19,334 nucleotides of DNA from Coriobacteriaceae bacterium (GTDB lineage Bacteria; Actinomycetota; Coriobacteriia; Coriobacteriales; Eggerthellaceae), in the NCBI GenBank assembly GCA_015062635.1, contig SUUF01000017.1, positions 1-19,334 on the forward strand, in the 5' to 3' direction. Under the pieces are notes generated by a model that was not told the origin of the DNA, did no database searches, and saw only the letters and a list, made by a program, of their open reading frames with translations. The translations under genes were made by a program, and so were the position numbers. Shown here piece by piece: positions 1 through 7,716 of the stretch (positions are counted from its first letter, which is position 1; each line of letters starts with the position of its first letter).

Positions 1-593
1 GCCATGCCGATGCCGCCACCGCGGCGGCACGCCGCATCATAGGCTTTCAGCAATGCAGGGTCGATTTCCGACACGTGCGCCTGCCGGCGCGCGGCAGCCT
101 CATCGGCGGCAAGCTTCAACTGCCCCGCATCGCGTTGGAAGGAATCGCGAATCTTGAGCGCCTGGTCGTCGAGCGCGACGATGGCGCTTTCCACCTGCCG
201 CTTGACGCCCTCGATTTGCTCGAGCTTCCCCGCAGCCTCAAGCTGCTCGGTCTCGAGCGTGCCCAATCGCTTGGCGATGCCGTCGAGGTCGCGGGTGAGC
301 GATTGCACGGCCCGGAAATCCCCGCGGGCGGCATCGATCTTCGCCTGGGTCTCGTCACGCTTGCGCGAGAGGATGGCCGACTCGTCTTCCACCTGCACGA
401 CCTTGCGCCGCGCGGCATCGTGCATCTTCGCCACCTGCTCGAGCTTCTCGAGCACGCCCTGCTTCTTCTGCGCGAGGGCTTGCAATTGCGCGCGCTGCGG
501 CAGCCCGTCGAGCTTCTTCTTCGCATTCAACGCCGCCATGTCGGCCTCTTGCAGCTCCAGAAGGTTTTGAAGGTCACGCTCGCTCGCTTGCAT
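1..593 (-). CDS. CT398-like coiled-coil / zinc-ribbon protein, partial (3' end cut off)
   Basis: The reading frame starts with ATG at 593 and stays open for 197 codons to the left edge, so the C-terminus is missing. A GAGGAG ribosome site lies just upstream. The visible part begins MQASERDLQNLLELQEADMA and is almost entirely charged heptad-like helix (residues about 1-180), typical of the CT398/YbgI-partner family: a long antiparallel coiled coil followed by a C-terminal four-cysteine zinc ribbon. The ribbon would lie beyond the window; residues near the edge (about 185-197: AYDAACRRGGGIG) look like the linker that precedes it. The gene follows the Nif3-family gene by 51 bp, a pairing common in actinobacteria. 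The molecular function is unknown; a nucleic-acid-associated or scaffold role has been proposed for the family. The family call is confident; the function is not. Confidence 0.75.
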   Translation of the reverse strand, partial: MQASERDLQNLLELQEADMAALNAKKKLDGLPQRAQLQALAQKKQGVLEKLEQVAKMHDAARRKVVQVEDESAILSRKRDETQAKIDAARGDFRAVQSLTRDLDGIAKRLGTLETEQLEAAGKLEQIEGVKRQVESAIVALDDQALKIRDSFQRDAGQLKLAADEAAARRQAHVSEIDPALLKAYDAACRRGGGIGM

Positions 594-644
594 TGCCGCT
601 CCTCATCTGCGCGCACTCGAGAACCGTGCGCGCCACGCCCGTCG

Positions 645-1430
645 TCAGTGCCAATTCGCGGGAAGGTCCATCAGGCGAATCGCCGCCCCATCGACTCCGC
701 ATTTCTGCAACGATTCTACCAGAACCGGGCAATGCACCTGCTCGCTCACGTCGTGGCCAAGCTCTATGATGCACAGCCCGAGTTCGGCAGCATCAAGCGC
801 CATGTGGTACTTCACCTCGCCGCACACCAACAGGTCGACGTCTTTCGCCAGGCACGCCAGGGGGCTCTCGCCCGCCGCGCCCGTCCACAGGCACACCCGC
901 GAGGGCACCGCATGCGCATCGCCCCAGATGCGCGGCGCATGGCCGAATGATGCCGCACATGCTTCCGCGATTTCCCCGACCGACGTTCCCGTCGACGTGC
1001 ACAGCCGCCCGTATCCGCATCCGGGATGGCCCGCCACTTCCTCGAGCACCTCGCCGGTGAGCCCGAGGCCCAGCGGTGCGGCAAGCACGCCGGCCGCCAA
1101 GGGGCTCGCATCGAGCGCGGTGTGAAACGACATGACGCTGACACCCGATTTCACTGCTTCCCAAATGCGGGCGCCGACCGCCTCGGTCGCATATGCCGCC
1201 GGCTTCACCTGCGTCGGCGGGTCCAAGAACAGCGGATGGTGGGTCACGAGCACGTTCGCGCCGACTCTGCGCGCGAATGCGATCGCATCGCACGTCGGGT
1301 CGAGCGCGACGGCGACCCCGCGCACCTCATCGCCGGGGTTGCCGACGAGCATGCCGGTCCGATCCCATGGTTCGGCGACGGAAGCGGGAATGATCTCGAG
1401 CATCCTTCGTTCCAGTTCGACAACGTTCAT
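645..1430 (-). CDS. Nif3-like dinuclear metal centre protein (YbgI/YqfO family)
   Basis: This is a 261-residue protein of the Nif3 / GTP cyclohydrolase I type 2 homologue family, toroidal hexamers with two metal ions per subunit. Metal-ligand motifs are visible: THHP at 63-66, HTALD at 103-107, GEVKYH at 204-209 and GHDVSE at 225-230. The length fits the short form without the central PII-like insert. The frame could extend 13 codons upstream, but GAGGAGG lies 6 nt before the ATG at 1430 and family proteins start with a helix like MNVVELERRML, so that start is used. It lies 35 bp after the cysteine desulfurase and 51 bp before the CT398-like gene in one operon. The true substrate is unknown; the GTP cyclohydrolase name is inherited annotation. 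Confidence 0.9.
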   Translation of the reverse strand: MNVVELERRMLEIIPASVAEPWDRTGMLVGNPGDEVRGVAVALDPTCDAIAFARRVGANVLVTHHPLFLDPPTQVKPAAYATEAVGARIWEAVKSGVSVMSFHTALDASPLAAGVLAAPLGLGLTGEVLEEVAGHPGCGYGRLCTSTGTSVGEIAEACAASFGHAPRIWGDAHAVPSRVCLWTGAAGESPLACLAKDVDLLVCGEVKYHMALDAAELGLCIIELGHDVSEQVHCPVLVESLQKCGVDGAAIRLMDLPANWH

Positions 1431-1436
1431 CGCCTG

Positions 1437-1443
1437 CCTCCTC
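1437..1443 (-). promoter_or_regulatory. Ribosome binding site fixing the Nif3-family start
   Basis: GAGGAGG on the minus strand, 6 nt upstream of the ATG at 1430. It favours this start over the longer open frame, whose start lies inside the end of the cysteine desulfurase gene. Confidence 0.75.
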
Positions 1444-1465
1444 TCGCACCGCGCATCGCGGCGGC

Positions 1466-2668
1466 TCACTCGACAACGCGTCGGAACGCCTCGACGAAAC
1501 GCACGACGTCGTCATGGGTCGTATAGCGCCCCATCGAGACACGCAACGAGCAGAGCGCCTCGTCCCGAGCGATGCCCATGGCGGAAAGCACGTGGCTCGG
1601 CTCGAGCGACCCCGTCGAGCAGGCAGACCCGCCCGATACCGCGAATCCGGCAAGGTCGAGCTGCAATATGAGCGTTTCGCTCTCGATGCCGGGAACGAGC
1701 ACGTTGACGATATTCGGAAGGTACGACGCTTCGCGCGCATCACGCGCATCGACCGCGCTCGGTTTCGCCCGACCGCCATCGCAGAGGCGCGCATACAGTT
1801 CGTCGCGCAGCGCCTGCAAGCGTCCACGCTCGGCCGCGACCATCGCGCAGGAGGCTTCGCATGCCGCGGCGAACCCGACGATGCCCGCCACGTTCTGCGT
1901 CCCGCTGCGCCGGCCCTGCTCCTGGCCGCCGCCCATGAGCAGCGGCTCGCAGGCCACACCCGTTTTCAGGTACAGGGCACCCACGCCCTTCGGGCCGCAC
2001 ACCTTGTGCGACGAGAAACTCGCCGCATCGACGCCCGATGCCCGCAGGTCGACCGGCACCTTCCCCACCGCCTGCGTCGCATCGGTGTGGAACAGCGCGC
2101 CGCCGGCATGCGCCGCGTCGGCAAGCGCCGGAATGTCCTGCAACGACCCCACCTCGTTGTTCGCCCACATCAGCGAGACAAGCGCGGTTTCAGGCCGCAA
2201 CGCCTCGCGCAGCGCCGCCACCGGCACATGGCCGCCCCTATCGGGCTTGAGCACCGTGACCTCGCACCCCCGGTCGCGCAACAGGGGCAGCAACGAGAGC
2301 ACCGCATCGTGTTCGATCGCGCTCGTGATGAAATGGGGCGCATAGCCCTTGTTCCCCCGCTGCCGTTCCCTGCGCACGCGCGCCTCGACGAGGCCGAGGA
2401 TGGCGGTGTTGTTCGACTCCGTCGCCCCCGAGGTGAAAACCACTTCCGACGGCCTGCCGGCGCCGACCGCACGCGCAATGCGCACGCGGGCGTCCTCCAT
2501 GGCGCTGAACGCGTTGCGCCCCGGCGTGTGCAGGCTGTTCGCATTCGCGCCAAACTCGATGTTGCCCACACCGGGCACCAGGAACGGCGCCATCGCATCG
2601 CATGCCTCTTGGCACAGCGGCGTCGTGGCCGCCCAATCGAGATACACGTAGCTCTCGGGCAGGCGCAT
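1466..2668 (-). CDS. Cysteine desulfurase (IscS/NifS family)
   Basis: This 400-residue PLP enzyme converts cysteine to alanine and passes the sulfur, as a cysteine persulfide, to Fe-S cluster or thionucleoside synthesis. Visible features are YLDWAATTP (9-17), the cofactor region EHDAV (119-123), the PLP lysine in SSHKVCGPKG (Lys222), GTQNV (256-260) and the mobile-loop cysteine in GGSACSTGSLEPSHVL (Cys350). That loop matches the long-loop class I enzymes. The open frame continues 63 codons upstream inside rpe, but ATG 2668 with GGGGAGG upstream gives the canonical N-terminus. Only 2 bp separate it from the rpe stop, so translation is probably coupled. No iscU or thiI lies beside it, so whether it serves Fe-S clusters or tRNA thiolation cannot be decided here. 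Confidence 0.95.
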   Translation of the reverse strand: MRLPESYVYLDWAATTPLCQEACDAMAPFLVPGVGNIEFGANANSLHTPGRNAFSAMEDARVRIARAVGAGRPSEVVFTSGATESNNTAILGLVEARVRRERQRGNKGYAPHFITSAIEHDAVLSLLPLLRDRGCEVTVLKPDRGGHVPVAALREALRPETALVSLMWANNEVGSLQDIPALADAAHAGGALFHTDATQAVGKVPVDLRASGVDAASFSSHKVCGPKGVGALYLKTGVACEPLLMGGGQEQGRRSGTQNVAGIVGFAAACEASCAMVAAERGRLQALRDELYARLCDGGRAKPSAVDARDAREASYLPNIVNVLVPGIESETLILQLDLAGFAVSGGSACSTGSLEPSHVLSAMGIARDEALCSLRVSMGRYTTHDDVVRFVEAFRRVVE

Positions 2669-2670
2669 GC

Positions 2671-3375
2671 TCAGCGCCTCCCCGCGCCCTCGGCGCCGGC
2701 GGCAGAGCCGAGCTCGCGCACTTCCGCCATCGCGGCAGCCGGGTCGGCTGCGGTGAAGCAGGCGCTGCCCATGACGAAGATATCGGCGCCCGCGCGGGCG
2801 ACGCGCTCGACGGTGCTCGCCTTGATGCCGCCATCCACCTGGATGTCGACATCGCATCCGAGCTCATCGCACAACGCGACGACCTCGGCGACGCGATTCT
2901 CGGTGCCCTCGATGTACGACTGGCCGGAGAACCCGGGATACACGCTCATCATCAGCACCATGTCGAGGTCGGCGATGAACGGGCGCAGCACCTCGACCGG
3001 CGTGTCGGGCTTCAGCGACACGCATGCGCGGATGCCCGCCGCATGGATGAGGCCGATTGCCTCGTGGATGCCCGTGGCGGGATCGTCGAATGCCTCGTAA
3101 TGCACCGTGATGCCCCACGCCCCGGCCGCGATGAACCACGGAAGCTCCTCGAGCGGATTCGAGATCATCAGATGCACGTCGACCGGAAGCTTCGCGATCT
3201 TGTTGAGGTCCTTCAGGAAAGGCACGCCCATCGTGAGGTTCGGAACGAAATGGCCGTCCATCACGTCGACGTGGATGATATCGGCCCCGCATCGCTCGAT
3301 CATCGCGATATCCTCACCCATCTTCATGAAATTCGCCGACAGAATCGAGGGTGCGATCTTGATTTTCCCGTACAT
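2671..3375 (-). CDS. rpe: Ribulose-phosphate 3-epimerase
   Basis: This 234-residue TIM-barrel enzyme interconverts D-ribulose 5-phosphate and D-xylulose 5-phosphate in the non-oxidative pentose phosphate pathway, in the cytosol. The metal ligands are in place: HVDVMDGHFVPN at 35-46 (His35, Asp37), DVHLM with His68, and VDGGIK with Asp181. IAPSILSANF near the N-terminus is the family signature. The phosphate-side loop reads VYPGFSGQSYI (145-155), where many family members have VNPGFGGQ. AAAGGA lies 5 nt upstream of the ATG at 3375. It is the first gene of the rpe-cysteine desulfurase-nif3-CT398 operon and has its own putative promoter. Confidence 0.95.
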   Translation of the reverse strand: MYGKIKIAPSILSANFMKMGEDIAMIERCGADIIHVDVMDGHFVPNLTMGVPFLKDLNKIAKLPVDVHLMISNPLEELPWFIAAGAWGITVHYEAFDDPATGIHEAIGLIHAAGIRACVSLKPDTPVEVLRPFIADLDMVLMMSVYPGFSGQSYIEGTENRVAEVVALCDELGCDVDIQVDGGIKASTVERVARAGADIFVMGSACFTAADPAAAMAEVRELGSAAGAEGAGRR

Positions 3376-3512
3376 ACCAATCCTTTCCTCGGGCTCGCGT
3401 CACGATGATACCCCGAAAGCATTGCGGCAACGGGCAGGCGCCGTCACTCTCTGCGAAACATCCGCGGACGGCTTCATTCCCCGCCGCAACGCGGCCACCA
3501 GCCCACCGAACG
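3376..3512. other. Intergenic gap with the putative rpe promoter
   Basis: 137 bp between the ogt stop and the rpe start, both genes on the minus strand. It holds a -10-like hexamer for rpe and a short 5-bp hairpin (3483-3495) without a U-tract. No convincing terminator for the upstream operon is seen. Confidence 0.5.
3405..3410 (-). promoter_or_regulatory. Putative -10 box of the rpe operon
   Basis: TATCAT on the minus strand, about 30 nt upstream of the rpe ATG and preceded by TTTCGGGG. No good -35 hexamer is seen at 16-18 nt. The preceding TTTC..GG stretch resembles the sequence in front of two other putative -10 boxes near 17870 and 17980. Confidence 0.35.
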
Positions 3513-3974
3513 CTAGAGCGAATGGGAACGCTCGAGCTCGAGCAGGAAACGCTTCATCTTCTCGCCGAACGCATAACCGCCCATGCCCCCCGATGCCGGA
3601 ACCACCCGATGGCAGGGAATGATGATGGGAATCGGGTTCGCGTTGTTCGCGCTGCCCACGGCACGGGCTGCGGTGGGCCGCCCAATCGATTCTGCCACCT
3701 GGGCATACGTGCGCGTCTGTCCATATGGTATGAACTCGAGCGCATGCCAGACCTCACGTTGGAACGGCGTGCCCGCCGGATTCAGCGGAACGTCGAACAT
3801 CCGGCGCTGGCCGGCGAAATACTCTTGCAGCTGGGTGGCGGCCGCATTCGTTATGGCGTTAGGCGCCCGGTCGCCGGCGAGCATGCGGTCGCCCGGTACG
3901 AGCATCGTGAGCGCGCGGCCATCGGAGGCAAGCGTGACCTTGCCGAACGGCGTGTTGTATGCGAAATGGTTCAT
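3513..3974 (-). CDS. ogt: Methylated-DNA--protein-cysteine methyltransferase (Ogt type)
   Basis: This 153-residue suicide repair protein transfers the alkyl group from O6-alkylguanine (and O4-alkylthymine) in DNA to its own cysteine. The active site IPCHRV has acceptor Cys121. The DNA-binding helix carries the arginine finger in TAARAVGSANNANP (Arg104), and MGGYAFG (131-137) is the usual substrate loop. The domain order is a short RNase-H-like N-terminal part followed by the winged-helix catalytic part. An ATG three codons upstream (3983) directly abuts GGGAGGAG, whereas the ATG at 3974 lies 9 nt from it, so the inner start is preferred. It is the last gene of the long minus-strand operon, 48 bp after plsY. 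There is no Ada-type regulatory domain, so constitutive expression is likely. Confidence 0.93.
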   Translation of the reverse strand: MNHFAYNTPFGKVTLASDGRALTMLVPGDRMLAGDRAPNAITNAAATQLQEYFAGQRRMFDVPLNPAGTPFQREVWHALEFIPYGQTRTYAQVAESIGRPTAARAVGSANNANPIPIIIPCHRVVPASGGMGGYAFGEKMKRFLLELERSHSL

Positions 3975-3983
3975 GGCCGCCAT

Positions 3984-3991
3984 CTCCTCCC
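3984..3991 (-). promoter_or_regulatory. Ribosome binding site deciding the ogt start
   Basis: GGGAGGAG on the minus strand. It touches the first possible ATG (3983), too close to work, and sits 9 nt from the second (3974). Confidence 0.6.
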
Positions 3992-4022
3992 GAAACGCAT
4001 GGGAAGCGATTCGCGCTTCTGC

Positions 4023-4679
4023 TTACTTCTTCTTATCGCCAATCTTCGGCTCGGTGCCCGCACGCAGGCGCTGCATGTTCGCCCGATGCGCGTAGAACAC
4101 GATGAACGCCGATGCCGTGATGAAGCACCAGGCGAACGGGTCGCCCCAGTAGTACCACAGGGCGAGGAACGGGCAAGCGACGGCCGCCGCAATCGACCCG
4201 ACCGACACGTAGCGCGTGGCGAGCACGAGCACGATGAAGATGCCGAGCTCGATCCATGCACCGACGAAGCCGAACACGAAGAACAGGCAGCCAACCGCAA
4301 CCGCGATTCCCTTGCCGCCGTGGAATCCGAGCCATGGGGAGTAGATATGCCCCGAGATGCAGCCGAAGAACGAGAGCGCCAGGAACTCGCGCACCGTGAC
4401 CCACGAGAGGGCGTCGGGAACGTCACCCGAAAGGCACAACCCGGCGAAAACCGTGGCAAGCCACCCGCTGAGCAGGCCTTTCCCGAAATCGAGCACGAAA
4501 ACGGCGATGCCGCCCTTCTTGCCGATGACGCGCATCGCGTTCGTGGTGCCGATGTTGCCGGAACCCGCCGTGCGGATATCGGTGTGGAAGAACACCTTCC
4601 CGATGACGACGCCCCAGGGAATGCTCCCGAGCACGAACGAGATGACGAATATGCCGATGAGCCCGAGAACCATGGTCAT
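4023..4679 (-). CDS. plsY: Glycerol-3-phosphate acyltransferase PlsY
   Basis: This 218-residue polytopic membrane protein transfers the acyl group from acyl-phosphate to sn-glycerol 3-phosphate, giving lysophosphatidic acid, the first step of phospholipid synthesis. Conserved loops are visible: GSIPWG (18-23), GSGNIGTTNAMRVIGKKGG (39-57), GHIYSPWLGFHGGKGIA (110-126) and the C-terminal AHRANMQRLRAGTEPKIG (197-214). About five to six hydrophobic helices alternate with these loops, as expected. Its ATG overlaps the der stop codon (ATGA), so translation is probably coupled. A second ATG two codons in is an alternative start. The acyl-phosphate supplier PlsX is not in the window, but PlsC, the next enzyme, is encoded in the same operon. 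Confidence 0.95.
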   Translation of the reverse strand: MTMVLGLIGIFVISFVLGSIPWGVVIGKVFFHTDIRTAGSGNIGTTNAMRVIGKKGGIAVFVLDFGKGLLSGWLATVFAGLCLSGDVPDALSWVTVREFLALSFFGCISGHIYSPWLGFHGGKGIAVAVGCLFFVFGFVGAWIELGIFIVLVLATRYVSVGSIAAAVACPFLALWYYWGDPFAWCFITASAFIVFYAHRANMQRLRAGTEPKIGDKKK

Positions 4680-5992
4680 TCGCTCTTCTTCTTGAATCGC
4701 AGCTCGATGGGGGTTCCCGTGAAATCGAACGATTTGCGCAAGCGGTTCGTCAGGTAGCGCTCGTAGTTATCGTCGATGAGGTCGGTGTGGTTCGCGAAGA
4801 ACGTGAAGACCGGCGGACACGTCCCCGTCTGCGTGACATATTTCAGCTTCACGACGCGCTTGCCCTTGCTCGGCGTGAAGCCGAAATCGCGGATCTCGGT
4901 GAGCCAGATGTTGAGCTTGCTCGTCGAGACCGTCTTGCTGTAGTTGGCATACGCCTCGTCGATGGCCGTCCAGATGCGATGCGTGTTCTTGCCCGTCGCG
5001 GCGATGATCGCGATGACCGGCGCATAGCTCACGAACATCATGCGGTCCTCGATGCGCTCGCGAATCTCGGCCTTGCGGTCGGGCCCATCCACGAGGTCCC
5101 ACTTGTTCAGCAAGATGATCATCGCGCAACCGCGCTCGCGCGCATAACCGGCCACGCGTTGGTCCTGGTCGGTCATGCCGATGGACCCGTCGATGACGAG
5201 CAGGCACACGTCGGCGCGGTCGATGGCGCGCATCGCGCGGACGAAGCTGTAGTATTCCACGTCCTGGTCGATCTTGCTCTTGGCGCGCAAGCCCGCGGTG
5301 TCGACGATGCGATAGCGCTTCCCCTCGTGCTCGACCATCGTGTCGATGGCATCGCGCGTCGTTCCCGCGACATCGCTCACGATCGAGCGCTCCTTCTTGG
5401 TGAGCAGGTTGGTGAGGGTCGACTTGCCGGCGTTCGGACGCCCGATGATGGCGACGTTGATGACGTCGTCTTCCGGTTCGGGCTCGTCCGTTGCCTCGGG
5501 AAGCAGGCGCACGACCTCGTCAAGCACATCGCCCGTGCCGGTGCCATGCGTCGCGGAGACCGCCCACGGGTCTCCGAGCCCGAGCCGGTAGAATTCCCAC
5601 AGCTGGTCTTCGCGGCCGGGAGTGTCGACCTTGTTCACCAGCAGCAACACCGGCTTCTTCGACTTCCGCAGAATCTTGGCGACGGCTTCGTCATCGGCGT
5701 TGATGCCCGTCTGGCCATCGACCAGGAACAGGATGACATCGGCCTCGTCGGCGCCGGCGAATGCCTGGTCGCGGATGCTCTTCTGGAACCGGTCGTCCTC
5801 CCCCATCTCGATGCCGCCGGTATCGATGAGCGTGAAGTCGACGCCATTCCAATCGGCGGTATGGTACGAGCGGTCGCGCGTGACACCGCGCATCTCGTGG
5901 ACGATCGCGTCCTTCTTTTGCGTAATGCGGTTGACCAACGTCGACTTGCCCACGTTCGGGCGGCCGACGACTGCGACTACGGGCAGGGGCAT
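4676..5992 (-). CDS. der: Ribosome-assembly GTPase Der (EngA)
   Basis: This 438-residue tandem GTPase is needed for late 50S subunit assembly. Domain 1 has GRPNVGKST (10-18), DTGG (57-60) and NKVD (120-123). Domain 2 has GRPNAGKST (184-192), DTAG (231-234) and NKWD (296-299). A KH-like RNA-binding domain fills about 350-438. An acidic linker (about 168-176) joins the two G domains. The open frame extends 35 codons upstream into ispH, but MPLPVVAVVGRPNVGKST is the family N-terminus, and GGAAAGG precedes the ATG at 5992. The start lies one base after the ispH stop, and the stop overlaps the plsY ATG. The length is normal for the family. Confidence 0.97.
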   Translation of the reverse strand: MPLPVVAVVGRPNVGKSTLVNRITQKKDAIVHEMRGVTRDRSYHTADWNGVDFTLIDTGGIEMGEDDRFQKSIRDQAFAGADEADVILFLVDGQTGINADDEAVAKILRKSKKPVLLLVNKVDTPGREDQLWEFYRLGLGDPWAVSATHGTGTGDVLDEVVRLLPEATDEPEPEDDVINVAIIGRPNAGKSTLTNLLTKKERSIVSDVAGTTRDAIDTMVEHEGKRYRIVDTAGLRAKSKIDQDVEYYSFVRAMRAIDRADVCLLVIDGSIGMTDQDQRVAGYARERGCAMIILLNKWDLVDGPDRKAEIRERIEDRMMFVSYAPVIAIIAATGKNTHRIWTAIDEAYANYSKTVSTSKLNIWLTEIRDFGFTPSKGKRVVKLKYVTQTGTCPPVFTFFANHTDLIDDNYERYLTNRLRKSFDFTGTPIELRFKKKSE

Positions 5993-5993
5993 A

Positions 5994-6833
5994 TCAGAGC
6001 CTTTCCAGGTATTCTTGCACGGGAACGATCTGCGCTTCGGGCGTCGAGGCGCCGGCCGTGATGCCGACCGTGGCGCACCCGGCGAAGCACGATGCATCGA
6101 GTTCCCCTATCGTTTCGATATGATACGTCTTCGGGCACATCGCCTTGCAGATTTCATAAAGTCTCGTGGTATTCGACGAATTGTGACCGCCGATGACCAC
6201 CATCGCATCGACATGCGCGGCCAAATCGCGCGCGGCCGATTGCCGTTTCGCCGTCGCCGAGCAGATCGTGTCCTTCACAGTCGGCTCGATGCCCCGTGCT
6301 TCGAGCGCCGCGAGCACCTGCTCGAACACCACTCGGTTCTGCGTGGTCTGCACGACGACGCCCACGCGTCGGGGAATGTCATCGGGGATGGCCTCAGGAG
6401 AATCGACAACCCGCACCGAGCCGCCCGCCTCTTCCGCATACTCGCGGATGGCATCCACCTCGGGATGCTCGGGGTCGCCCACGACGATGACGGTCCCGAT
6501 TTCCTCGGCCAGCTTGACGGCGGCCTTCTGCGCGCGCAGCACATGCGGGCACGTGGCGTCGACGATGCCCACGCCCGTGCTTGCAAGCGCGCGGCGGTCG
6601 GCCGGACCGACGCCATGGCTGCGGATGATGACGGTATCGCCCGCCGCATCGCCCGGATCGTCGATCACGCGGATGCCCTTGTCGGCGAGCTCGCCGACTA
6701 CCTGCGGGTTGTGGATGAGCGGGCCGAGCGATTCGACCGTGCCGGCATCGCCGGCCGCCGTGAACGCCATGTCGAGCGCCCGCTGCACGCCATAGCATGC
6801 GCCGGCCGCCGCCGCGCGAATCACTTCCATCAT
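5994..6833 (-). CDS. ispH: 4-hydroxy-3-methylbut-2-enyl diphosphate reductase
   Basis: This 279-residue Fe-S enzyme catalyses the last MEP-pathway step, reducing HMBPP to isopentenyl and dimethylallyl diphosphate. The three cluster cysteines are present: Cys13 (GACYGV), Cys95 (DATCPHV) and Cys191 (TICSAT). Substrate-contact residues are also visible: His41 (LIHNPQVV), His73 (RSHGV), the proton-relay Glu125 in HPEV, GHNSSNT (216-222) and the C-terminal AGASTP. It is a stand-alone enzyme without the S1 ribosomal-protein fusion seen in some clostridia. Two adjacent ATG codons (6833 and 6830) follow a weak purine-rich site, and the first is reported. It lies 80 bp after plsC and 1 bp before der. 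Confidence 0.96.
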   Translation of the reverse strand: MMEVIRAAAAGACYGVQRALDMAFTAAGDAGTVESLGPLIHNPQVVGELADKGIRVIDDPGDAAGDTVIIRSHGVGPADRRALASTGVGIVDATCPHVLRAQKAAVKLAEEIGTVIVVGDPEHPEVDAIREYAEEAGGSVRVVDSPEAIPDDIPRRVGVVVQTTQNRVVFEQVLAALEARGIEPTVKDTICSATAKRQSAARDLAAHVDAMVVIGGHNSSNTTRLYEICKAMCPKTYHIETIGELDASCFAGCATVGITAGASTPEAQIVPVQEYLERL

Positions 6834-6913
6834 CTACCCCACTCTCAATCGCTCGTATTCACCTGGCGCAAACGCACGATGCGCGCGTCATGATGGCGCG
6901 ACCGCGTGTGCAC

Positions 6914-7711
6914 CTATTCCACGGGGGCGGGCAAACCCGGTTTCCACGCGCCGAACAGGCTGGAATAGTCATCGTCCGCGGGGAACAGCGCACGCATGTC
7001 GACCGCCTGCGCATCGCACCCTTGGCGCAATGCGAAGCATTCGCGCATCGCATACCAGCTGAACGCCTCCATGCGCTTCGGCTTGGGCACCCACTCGAAA
7101 TCCTTCAGGTACAGCGGAGCGCCGTATTCGACGGTAACCTTCGGGAACCGCAGCCGTTCGCCCTTGCGCTTGACCTTCTCGGCGTTATGCACCGTCGACG
7201 GCACGACCGGCACCTTGCCCATGCGCGCGATGAGCGCCGCTCCCGCGTGCATGCGAAGCTCGACGTGGCCCTTGCCGCGGCGGGTCCCCTCGGGGAACAT
7301 CGCGACCATCTCGCCATCCTTCAGATAGCGCACCGCGCGCTTCACCGCCGAGAGGTCGGCGCTGTCGCGCGCAACCGGAAAGGCGCCATGCATGCCCAGG
7401 AACCACGCCGGGAAGCCGTGCATGATATCGTCTTTCGCCATGAAGCGCGGCCACTGCTTCGGGCGCAGCACCTCGTACTGGAACACCGGGTCGGAATACG
7501 ACACGTGATCGCAGATGACGAGCACGCCCGACGTATCCTTGAACTGGCGGACGTTGTGCAAGCCCTTCGCGTTCACGCGGAAGCAGGCCTTCGTGACCAC
7601 CCAAAGCGCCGCCCACACGACGTTGCCCATGAGATGCGGGTTATGCTCCTTGCCCTCGACGGGAATCTGCGAGCGCTCGTACGTGCGCTCGGCGAGTTTC
7701 ATCCAATCCAT
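6914..7711 (-). CDS. plsC: 1-acyl-sn-glycerol-3-phosphate acyltransferase (PlsC family)
   Basis: This 265-residue membrane-bound acyltransferase converts lysophosphatidic acid to phosphatidic acid. The catalytic HX4D motif is HVSYSD (His69-Asp74), and the substrate motif FPEGTRRGKG is at 139-148. A single hydrophobic segment at about 28-44 (MGNVVWAALWVVTKACF) should anchor it to the inner face of the membrane. It lies 5 bp after cmk. A second ATG three codons in is an alternative start; the ribosome site is weak for both. With PlsY in the same operon the first two glycerol-acylation steps are both encoded here. Other lysophospholipid acyltransferase activities in this broad family cannot be excluded. 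Confidence 0.9.
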   Translation of the reverse strand: MDWMKLAERTYERSQIPVEGKEHNPHLMGNVVWAALWVVTKACFRVNAKGLHNVRQFKDTSGVLVICDHVSYSDPVFQYEVLRPKQWPRFMAKDDIMHGFPAWFLGMHGAFPVARDSADLSAVKRAVRYLKDGEMVAMFPEGTRRGKGHVELRMHAGAALIARMGKVPVVPSTVHNAEKVKRKGERLRFPKVTVEYGAPLYLKDFEWVPKPKRMEAFSWYAMRECFALRQGCDAQAVDMRALFPADDDYSSLFGAWKPGLPAPVE

Positions 7712-7716
7712 TGCCG

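Noticed and set aside
3483..3495. GCCGC-AAC-GCGGC hairpin after ogt as a terminator
   Set aside because: The stem is only 5 bp and no U-tract follows on the minus strand.
6834..6913. Possible internal promoter between plsC and ispH
   Set aside because: The 80-bp gap has no convincing -10/-35 pair. The best match (TTGCGC with ATTGAG) is poor.
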